In this document: positions 1 to 4,732 of the stretch, piece after piece | How positions within the stretch are numbered: the stretch's first letter is position 1 | Layout: each line of letters starts with the position of its first letter | Source of the DNA: a bacterium | GTDB taxonomy: Bacteria; Electryoneota; RPQS01 | Direction: 5' to 3' | Assembly: GCA_018814465.1 (NCBI GenBank) | Contig: JAHIZR010000114.1 | Span: 1 to 5,026 of the forward strand | DNA: 5,026 nt | Position numbers and translations under genes: made by a program | Notes under the pieces: generated by a model | Told to the model about the DNA's origin: nothing | The model's database searches: none | The model's input: only the letters and a program-made list of their open reading frames with translations

Positions 1-257
1 ACCTGATCGCCGCTCTGCGGAGCAGCGCCGTCGCCGACCTTGATATCAATATACTTCAGCCCGGATTCAGTGGTAATGGTATCTCCCGCAGCCTTGGTCA
101 TATCGGTCGCGTGGTCATGTCCGGCATGCGGATCTTCTGTTTTCATTGATTTTGCCTCATCCTGCTTTGTTGCCGTATCTTCGGCTTTTTTCTGGCCGCC
201 GCAACCCAGCATGAGCACCACGCTGACACACAGCAAACCCATCAACAACTTCTTCAT
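1..257 (-). CDS. FKBP-type peptidyl-prolyl cis-trans isomerase, putative lipoprotein (partial, N-terminal 85 residues)
   Basis: This is the 5' part of a minus-strand gene that runs off the left edge. Its ATG is at 257-255, preceded by GGGAG (271-267) with a 9-nt spacer. The visible protein starts with a Lys-Lys hydrophobic signal peptide ending in L-M-L-G-C (Cys19), a probable lipobox although -3 is Met rather than Leu, so lipidation is likely but not certain. A hydrophilic linker rich in Lys, Glu, Asp and Thr (about residues 20-62) follows and holds a His cluster, H44-A-G-H-D-H49. From residue 64 the sequence S-G-L-K-Y-I-D-I-K-V-G-D-G (64-76) then A-A-P-Q-S-G-D matches the first strands of the FKBP fold, as in family members that read SGLKY..VG.G..P..GD. 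The catalytic pocket lies beyond the window. FKBPs isomerise X-Pro bonds; this one would act as a periplasmic, membrane-anchored folding helper. It is divergently transcribed from the GH13 gene. Confidence 0.85.
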   Translation of the reverse strand, partial: MKKLLMGLLCVSVVLMLGCGGQKKAEDTATKQDEAKSMKTEDPHAGHDHATDMTKAAGDTITTESGLKYIDIKVGDGAAPQSGDQ

Positions 258-285
258 CTTCCTGAACTCCCTTTGTAAAAATGAC

Positions 286-314
286 TTGTCTTTTTGCCTG
301 TAAAGACGTAATAT
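286..314 (+). promoter_or_regulatory. Weak candidate promoter for the GH13 gene
   Basis: On the plus strand, TTGTCT (286-291) and TAATAT (309-314) lie 17 bp apart, each 4/6 to consensus. TATAAC (312-317) is a better -10 match (5/6) but sits 20 bp from the same -35. Either choice overlaps the -10 of the divergent FKBP promoter, so the two could compete for polymerase. The leader would be about 50-55 nt and would contain the tandem DnaA-like boxes. Low confidence. Confidence 0.22.
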
Positions 315-337
315 AACATATGACATCGCAAAATCAA
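310..337 (-). promoter_or_regulatory. Candidate sigma70-type promoter for the FKBP gene
   Basis: Reading the minus strand, TTGATT (337-332, 4/6 to the -35 consensus) and TATATT (315-310, 5/6 to the -10 consensus) are separated by 16 bp. Transcription would begin near 303, leaving a leader of about 45 nt that includes the GGGAG ribosome-binding site. The segment is the most AT-rich part of the divergent intergenic region. This rests on pattern matching only; the lineage's true promoter consensus is unknown. Confidence 0.45.
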
Positions 338-343
338 GTGTTT

Positions 344-360
344 TTATCCACTTATCCACA
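344..360 (+). promoter_or_regulatory. Tandem DnaA-box-like nonamers
   Basis: TTATCCACT (344-352) is immediately followed, sharing one base, by TTATCCACA (352-360). The second is identical to the classical strong DnaA box; the first differs only at its last base. They lie in the divergent intergenic region, just upstream of the GH13 ribosome-binding site and about 6 bp beyond the -35 of the candidate FKBP promoter. Known DnaA boxes act at oriC, as titration sites and as transcriptional control sites. The neighbouring genes are not typical oriC genes (no dnaA, dnaN, gidA or parAB), so a regulatory or titration site is more plausible than an origin. A chance or unrelated direct repeat cannot be excluded. 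Confidence 0.4.
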
Positions 361-361
361 A

Positions 362-367
362 AGAGGG
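362..367 (+). promoter_or_regulatory. Ribosome-binding site supporting the TTG start of the GH13 gene
   Basis: AGAGGG at 362-367 sits 8 nt before the TTG at 376. The next in-frame ATG is too far downstream: residues 6-16 (F-I-L-E-V-N-T-R-V-W-L) look like the conserved first beta-strand of this GH13 group. Purine-rich motif and family alignment together select TTG as the start codon. Confidence 0.6.
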
Positions 368-375
368 TCGCAAAC

Positions 376-1914
376 TTGACTACTCCAGCCTTTATTCTCG
401 AGGTAAATACCCGCGTTTGGCTGCGTCGTCTGGGCGGAGGCACTCCCTTGCCGCTGGACTCGGTCGCGGATTCCATCCTCGATACTTGGAAAAATCAGGG
501 GTTTGATGCGATCTGGCTGATGGGAGTCTGGCATGCCAGCGACGAGGGCGCCGAAATCGCGCGCAATCATGAAGGCTTACAGCGCGAGTTCCGGGATACG
601 CTCTCCGATTTGAAGCCTCAAGAAGATATTACCGGATCGCCCTATGCGGTTGCCGATTACCGGGTGCGGGAGGACTTGGGCGGCAACGAGGCGCTGGCCG
701 GATTTCGTGAACGGCTGCGGAAACGCGGGCTGAAGCTGATCCTCGATTTTGTCCCCAATCACACCGCCATCGACCATCCTTGGGTATTCGAACATCCTGA
801 GTGGTACGTGCAAGGCTATCCTGATGACAAATACAACTCACGAGGCTTCGGAGTGGAGAGTGATGAAGGGGAGCGCGTGATCTGTCACGGCAAGGACCCT
901 TACTTCCCGCCGTGGACGGATACCGCGCAGCTGGATTACCGCAATCCTGATCTTCAGGAAGCGCTGCGCGATCTGCTGAAACAACTTGCCGATATCTGTG
1001 ACGGTGTGCGCTGTGACATGGCGATGCTGGTGCTGTCGGAGGTCTTCGTCAGAACGTGGGGCAGCCATCCGGAAGAGTTTTGGCCCCGCGCGATTTTTGA
1101 GACGCGCGCCGCGAATCCCGATTTCCTGTTCATGGCTGAGGTCTATTGGGGCAAGGACAAAGAACTGCTGGAGATGGGATTCAATCTGACCTATGACAAG
1201 GTCCCGCTCGATCACGCCGTCCACGGCCCGCTCTGGGATAGGGATTTATTCGACCTGCCGGAAAGCGAGCATCGCCGCCGCGTGCGCTTTCTGGAAAACC
1301 ACGACGAGCCGCGCATCGCTTCCCGCATTGACAAAAATCGGGCGTTCGCCGCGGCGAGCTGGCTCTTCTCTTTGCCGACCACCCGTTTGATTTATGAAGG
1401 GCAACTGGAAGGCGCGAAGGTGCGGCCTCCGGTGCAATTGCTGCGCGCGCCTGAAGAGCCGGTTGATGAAACCGTGCGCGACTTCTACGGCAAACTGCTC
1501 GAAACTCTGAAAGTGCCGGTGATTCGCTCGGGTATTTGGGCCCTGCTTGAGACCCGTTCCGCCTGGCAGGGCAATGACTCACACACCCGCATTCTGGGAC
1601 AAGCCTACGATCTGTATGATGAACACATTCGCATTTTCGTCAACTGGGCGGATCATCGCAGTCAGTGCTGGATCGATATCAAGTTCGGCGATCTGCATGG
1701 CAAGGAAGTTGTCCTCCGCGATTCGCTGAACGGGATGACGTATGTTCGCGATGGCGTGGAGTTGATGATGCGCGGGCTTTATCTCGATCTTCCGCCGTGG
1801 CATGCGCATGTATTCAAGTGCGAAGTGCGCGAGCAGTCGAAACGTCCGCGTTTTTCGGATAGTGAAGACCCCGGACTTCCGGACGCGGAGATGTTTTCCA
1901 AGCGATTCAAATAA
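376..1914 (+). CDS. GH13 alpha-amylase family glycoside hydrolase, cytoplasmic
   Basis: A 512-residue protein starting at TTG, with no signal peptide. All main GH13 motifs are visible: region I D124-F-V-P-N-H129; a domain-B motif T183-A-Q-L-D-Y188; region II G210-V-R-C-D214 (nucleophile Asp214, with Arg212); region III F252-M-A-E255 (acid/base Glu255); region IV E307-N-H-D310 (transition-state Asp310); and a region VII-like L338-I-Y-E-G-Q. The triad is therefore complete and the enzyme is probably active. The (beta/alpha)8 barrel spans about residues 1-385 with a short domain B (about 130-185), and a beta-sandwich C domain covers about 400-482. A charged tail of about 30 residues (483-512) follows. 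GH13 enzymes cleave or transfer alpha-glucosidic bonds by a retaining mechanism. The cytoplasmic location suggests work on glycogen, maltodextrin or a small alpha-glucoside, but the exact specificity (hydrolase, transferase or isomerase) and subfamily cannot be read from sequence alone. No other glycogen or trehalose gene lies nearby. It appears to be transcribed alone: 236 bp separate it from hldD. Confidence 0.92.
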   Translation: MTTPAFILEVNTRVWLRRLGGGTPLPLDSVADSILDTWKNQGFDAIWLMGVWHASDEGAEIARNHEGLQREFRDTLSDLKPQEDITGSPYAVADYRVREDLGGNEALAGFRERLRKRGLKLILDFVPNHTAIDHPWVFEHPEWYVQGYPDDKYNSRGFGVESDEGERVICHGKDPYFPPWTDTAQLDYRNPDLQEALRDLLKQLADICDGVRCDMAMLVLSEVFVRTWGSHPEEFWPRAIFETRAANPDFLFMAEVYWGKDKELLEMGFNLTYDKVPLDHAVHGPLWDRDLFDLPESEHRRRVRFLENHDEPRIASRIDKNRAFAAASWLFSLPTTRLIYEGQLEGAKVRPPVQLLRAPEEPVDETVRDFYGKLLETLKVPVIRSGIWALLETRSAWQGNDSHTRILGQAYDLYDEHIRIFVNWADHRSQCWIDIKFGDLHGKEVVLRDSLNGMTYVRDGVELMMRGLYLDLPPWHAHVFKCEVREQSKRPRFSDSEDPGLPDAEMFSKRFK

Positions 1915-1931
1915 TTCCCAGTATTTTGATC

Positions 1932-1995
1932 GCCGAGCCGGGCTAAGCACAGAAATCCTCAAGCTATCGAGTCCCTCAAAGTGCGCAACCCGGCC
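1932..1995. repeat. Palindromic intergenic repeat, copy A
   Basis: The 64-bp unit has a left arm GCCGAGCCGGGCTAAGCA (1932-1949) and a right arm GCGCAACCCGGCC (1983-1995), with an unconserved middle of 33 bp. The left arm matches that of copy B at 17 of 18 bases, and the right arms are identical over 13 bases. Within the copy, GCCGGGCT (1937-1944) pairs with AACCCGGC (1987-1994) except for one C-A mismatch. Conserved arms around a divergent middle suggest selection on the arms, or a mobile or structural element, rather than a recent simple duplication. Confidence 0.7.
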
Positions 1996-2006
1996 AAAGC
2001 TTCTCC

Positions 2007-2074
2007 GCCGAGCCGGGTTAAGCAGGAATATTGTATCTATCACGCGAGTACTACATAGCTCGCGCAACCCGGCC
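2007..2074. repeat. Palindromic intergenic repeat, copy B
   Basis: The 68-bp unit has a left arm GCCGAGCCGGGTTAAGCA (2007-2024) and a right arm GCGCAACCCGGCC (2062-2074), with a 37-bp unconserved middle. The stem GCCGGGTT (2012-2019) pairs perfectly over 8 bp with AACCCGGC (2066-2073). The same left arm can instead pair perfectly with the right arm of copy A (1987-1994), forming a tighter hairpin with a 17-nt loop. It lies in direct orientation 75 bp after copy A, with an 11-bp spacer between the two. Confidence 0.7.
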
Positions 2075-2090
2075 GGAACAAAATAAATAA

Positions 2091-2125
2091 CCGACCCGCC
2101 GAACCGTGCGTCCCTGCGCGGTCGG
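2091..2125 (+). repeat. Hairpin with a degenerate third left arm, just upstream of hldD
   Basis: CCGTGC (2104-2109) pairs with GCGCGG (2116-2121), with one G-T wobble, around a 6-nt loop. An outer CCGA (2091-2094) can pair with TCGG (2122-2125), leaving a one-sided bulge. The segment at 2096-2108 matches the repeat left arm at 2005-2017 in 11 of 13 bases, so this may be a decayed third copy. It ends 25 bp before the hldD ATG. No T-run follows, so a terminator is unlikely; a leader structure is possible. Confidence 0.4.
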
Positions 2126-2150
2126 AACGATTAATAACCAACTATACCTT

Positions 2151-3131
2151 ATGATCATCATCACCGGAGCTGCCGGGTTCATCGGCAGCGCAATCGCCTG
2201 CGCGTTGAATCGTCGCGGCTATCACAACCTGATTTTAGTCGACAAATTCGGCGAAGCGGAAAAATGGACGAACCTGCTGGGCTTGAAGTTCCATCAATTC
2301 GTGGATCGCGCCTTCCTGTTCGATGAACTGGACAGCGCGCCGTGGGCGAAGGACGTCGAAGCCGTGATTCACATGGGCGCCTGCGCCGACACGACCATGC
2401 GCGACGCGGACTTTCTGAATGAATGGAATGTCGAATACTCGCACCTGCTGTGCGAATGGAGTCTGGACCACAACGTTCGTTTTATCTATGCTTCTTCGGC
2501 GGCGGTGTACGGCGATGGCGCGCTCGGTTTCTCCGACGACGACAAGTTGACGCCCCAATTGAAACCTCTGAATGCCTATGGCTTTTCCAAGTGGCTGTTC
2601 GACTGCATGGTGTTGGATCGCGGCTGGCAAAAGCAGGTCGCGGGTTTGCGCTTCTTTAATGTCTTCGGCCCCAATGAATATCATAAGGGGCGCATGGCCA
2701 GCGTGATCTTCCATGCCTATCCGCAGGCGCGCGACACGGACAAGGTGCGGCTGTTTGAGTCGCATCGTAATGATTACGGACATGGTGAACAGCGCCGGGA
2801 CTTTATTCATATCGAAGAAGTCCTTGACGGCGTGCTGTTCGCGCTGGATAATAAAAAAGTCAACGGCATCTTCAATCTGGGCACGGGCACACCGCATACC
2901 TTCAATCAGCTTGCCGAAAATGTCTGCCTCGCGTTAGGCAAGAAAGCCAATATCGAATATTTCCCCATGCCGGAGGATCTCCGCGACCGCTATCAGTACC
3001 ACACCGCCGCCGATATGTCTAAACTTCAGGCGGCCGGATTCAAATCCTTTCCCGACAAATTCGCGGACTACGTCCAGAGTTATGTCCGGGATTACTTGAA
3101 CAGAGGCTATCGCAAGCTGCAGGATTCATAA
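2151..3131 (+). CDS. hldD: ADP-L-glycero-D-manno-heptose 6-epimerase
   Basis: This enzyme converts ADP-D-glycero-D-manno-heptose to ADP-L-glycero-D-manno-heptose, the last step in making the activated heptose for the LPS inner core; it is cytoplasmic and NADP-dependent. The 326-residue protein (E. coli HldD is 310) is an extended short-chain dehydrogenase/reductase. Visible motifs: the Rossmann loop T5-G-A-A-G-F-I-G12; Asp31 ending strand 2; Y113-A-S-S116 with the catalytic Ser; Y143-G-F-S-K147, the catalytic Tyr/Lys pair; F168-F-N-V-F-G-P followed by H178-K179, where the HldD-specific second catalytic Lys lies; R216-D-F and F241-N-L-G-T-G in the substrate domain. The ATG at 2151 is chosen because family members begin M-I-I-V-T-G at this point. 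A GTG at 2106 would add 15 unrelated residues. No Shine-Dalgarno sequence precedes the ATG. The choice-of-anchor I gene follows after 12 bp, suggesting co-transcription. No other heptose gene (gmhA, hldE, gmhB) is in view. Confidence 0.95.
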   Translation: MIIITGAAGFIGSAIACALNRRGYHNLILVDKFGEAEKWTNLLGLKFHQFVDRAFLFDELDSAPWAKDVEAVIHMGACADTTMRDADFLNEWNVEYSHLLCEWSLDHNVRFIYASSAAVYGDGALGFSDDDKLTPQLKPLNAYGFSKWLFDCMVLDRGWQKQVAGLRFFNVFGPNEYHKGRMASVIFHAYPQARDTDKVRLFESHRNDYGHGEQRRDFIHIEEVLDGVLFALDNKKVNGIFNLGTGTPHTFNQLAENVCLALGKKANIEYFPMPEDLRDRYQYHTAADMSKLQAAGFKSFPDKFADYVQSYVRDYLNRGYRKLQDS

Positions 3132-3143
3132 ATATTCATCCAT

Positions 3144-4712
3144 ATGTATTACCTTCTTCTTGCCCTGCTCTTCACGGCAGCTTCCTCCTTCGCCGGATTG
3201 AAACTCGATTTGATCGGGGTTTACCATACCGGTGTCTACGGTCAATCCGCCGCCGAAATCAGCGCATACGATGCCGCGACTCAGCGGCTTTTTTTTACGA
3301 ATGCGAATATCGGCGAAGTCGAAATACTCGACCTGCATGATCCCGCGCACCCTCTGAAAATCGGCCATATTCAGGCTGAACCTTACGGCGCGGAGATCAA
3401 CAGCATTGCGATTCACAACAGCCTTGTGGCGGTCGCAATTGAACCTCGACCCAAAACCGACTCGGGAACCGTTGCTTTCTTCGATACCGGCGGCGGCTAT
3501 ATACATCATCTTCCCGTCGGCGCGCTGCCGGACATGCTCGCTTTCACTCCTGATGGCCGCTATATACTGACCTGCAACGAAGGCGAGCCGAATGATGATT
3601 ATTCCATTGATCCCGAGGGCGGCATCAGCGTGATCGACATCTCCCAAGGCATCAAACATGCCGTTGGCGCCACCGCCTCCTTCACAAAATTCAACAGTCA
3701 GGAAGCGGATCTTCGCGAACAGGGGGTTTTGATCTATGGCCCGAACGCATCTGTCGCGCAGGACATCGAACCGGAGTATCTTGCGATTTCATCAGACTCC
3801 AAAACCGCATTTGTGACTTTGCAGGAGAACAACGCCCTCGCGATTGTGGATATCCCGTCCGCGTCAATCAAATCCATCGTTCCGCTCGGCTTCAAGAATT
3901 TCAGCACTCCCGGCAACGGCTTTGATCCGAGTGATGAGGATGGCGGCATCCATATCAACAACTGGCCCGTCTTCGGCATCTATTCGCCGGATGCGATCGG
4001 AGCCTATGAATTTGAAGGCAAAACCTATCTTGTCATGGCCAACGAGGGCGACTCCCGTGACTACGAAGGCTTCTCCGAATCCGTTCGCCTTCGCAAGGCT
4101 CTGCCGCTGGATTCAATCGCTTTCCCGCATGCCTCCGAGTTGCTCAAGGAAGATGCTCTGGGCAGACTGTTTATCTCAAGTCATCTCGGTGATGCCGATC
4201 ATGATGGCGATCTCGATGCCATTTATGCTTTCGGCGGCCGCTCCTTCTCGATTCGTGATTCCGCGGGTCTGCTGATCTTCGACAGCGGCGGCGAATTCGA
4301 GCGCGGACTCGCGGGACTTCTGCCCGCTCAATTCAACGCTGACCACGAAATCAGTCAGAGCTTCGACAAGCGCAGCGACAACAAAGGCTGCGAGCCGGAG
4401 GGGCTTGCTCTCGGCAAAATCAAGGGCCGCACCTATGCCTTTATCGGGCTTGAACGCACCGGCGGTGTCATGGTCTATGATATCACCGACCCGCGTGCGG
4501 CAAGCTTTGTCACCTATAAAACTTCGCGCAACTTCAACCACGTCCTGCCCAACGAACCTACTCGCGCCGATATGGAAGCCGTCGTCGAATTGGGCCCTGA
4601 AGGGCTGCTCTTTATTCCCGCGAGCGAAAGCCCTACCCATTTCCCTCTCCTTGTTGTATGCAACGAAGTCAGCGGCAGCGTGACGATCTACTCAATTCAA
4701 GCCACGGAATAG
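3144..4712 (+). CDS. Secreted choice-of-anchor I family beta-propeller protein
   Basis: A 522-residue exported protein. Residues 1-17 form a hydrophobic signal peptide with probable cleavage after S15-F-A17; there is no lipobox Cys. The rest matches the choice-of-anchor I family (a YncE/WD-like beta-propeller often annotated as alkaline phosphatase-like or mesenchyme-specific cell surface glycoprotein). Hallmarks: N145-E-G-E-P-N-D-D-Y153 then D156-P-E-G; Q205-D-I-E-P-E-Y with T225-L-Q-E-N-N-A-L; N273-W-P-V-F-G with S281-P-D-A-I; A299-N-E-G-D-S-R-D-Y; Y361-A-F-G-G-R-S-F-S-I; and near the C-terminus L483-G-P-E-G-L with C506-N-E-V-S-G. A D350-A-D-H-D-G-D-L-D358 loop looks calcium-binding. The family name reflects C-terminal anchors that vary between species; here the protein stops directly after the propeller, with no LPXTG, PEP-CTERM or type IX sorting domain, so it is probably free in the periplasm or secreted. 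Biochemical function of the family is not established to my knowledge. The start ATG lies 12 bp after hldD and has no Shine-Dalgarno sequence. Confidence 0.88.
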   Translation: MYYLLLALLFTAASSFAGLKLDLIGVYHTGVYGQSAAEISAYDAATQRLFFTNANIGEVEILDLHDPAHPLKIGHIQAEPYGAEINSIAIHNSLVAVAIEPRPKTDSGTVAFFDTGGGYIHHLPVGALPDMLAFTPDGRYILTCNEGEPNDDYSIDPEGGISVIDISQGIKHAVGATASFTKFNSQEADLREQGVLIYGPNASVAQDIEPEYLAISSDSKTAFVTLQENNALAIVDIPSASIKSIVPLGFKNFSTPGNGFDPSDEDGGIHINNWPVFGIYSPDAIGAYEFEGKTYLVMANEGDSRDYEGFSESVRLRKALPLDSIAFPHASELLKEDALGRLFISSHLGDADHDGDLDAIYAFGGRSFSIRDSAGLLIFDSGGEFERGLAGLLPAQFNADHEISQSFDKRSDNKGCEPEGLALGKIKGRTYAFIGLERTGGVMVYDITDPRAASFVTYKTSRNFNHVLPNEPTRADMEAVVELGPEGLLFIPASESPTHFPLLVVCNEVSGSVTIYSIQATE

Positions 4713-4732
4713 AGACCTTATTTATCCAAATC

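Larger units (their letters stand above)
1915..2150. other. Intergenic region with a palindromic repeat cluster upstream of hldD
   Basis: This 236-bp gap has no convincing gene. It holds two copies of a palindromic repeat (1932-1995 and 2007-2074) and a separate hairpin (2091-2125), described individually. Two GCCGGGTT-type left arms and two AACCCGGC right arms alternate, so RNA from this region could fold in mutually exclusive ways. I found no T-run after any stem, so none reads as an intrinsic terminator, and no clear -35/-10 pair for hldD. The region could be the 5' leader of hldD, or a 3' region of the GH13 transcript, or simply repeat-family DNA. Confidence 0.6.

Noticed and set aside
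40..303. Plus-strand open frame of 87 codons opposite the FKBP gene
   Set aside because: It is antisense to a well-supported lipoprotein/FKBP coding frame with its own ribosome-binding site, and its product resembles no family.
1983..2023. attC-like (integron cassette) site: GCGCAAC ... GTTAAGC with complementary inner arms
   Set aside because: GTTAAGC fits GTTRRRY, but GCGCAAC breaks RYYYAAC at one base, the 41-bp length is below the usual attC range, no integrase is visible, and the flanking genes are ordinary chromosomal genes rather than cassettes.
1579..2067. Minus-strand open frame of 162 codons across the GH13 3' end and the repeat cluster
   Set aside because: Most of it mirrors the GH13 C domain, and its start lies in the repeat region without a ribosome-binding site.
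2007..2090. Intrinsic terminator after the GH13 gene
   Set aside because: The stem of copy B is followed by an A-rich stretch with no run of T, and its loop is long; the other stems in the gap also lack a T-run.
2106..2150. Upstream GTG start extending hldD by 15 residues
   Set aside because: The extra residues have no counterpart in HldD, which begins directly with the M-I-I-V-T-G Rossmann strand, and the extension would overlap the hairpin at 2091-2125.
2235..2897. Long minus-strand open frame of 220 codons within hldD
   Set aside because: It lies wholly opposite hldD, whose catalytic motifs are intact; its translation shows no recognisable domain and is a by-product of GC-rich codon usage.
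3126..3659. Minus-strand open frame of 177 codons within the choice-of-anchor I gene
   Set aside because: It is antisense to a clearly recognised family, and its translation has no known domain.
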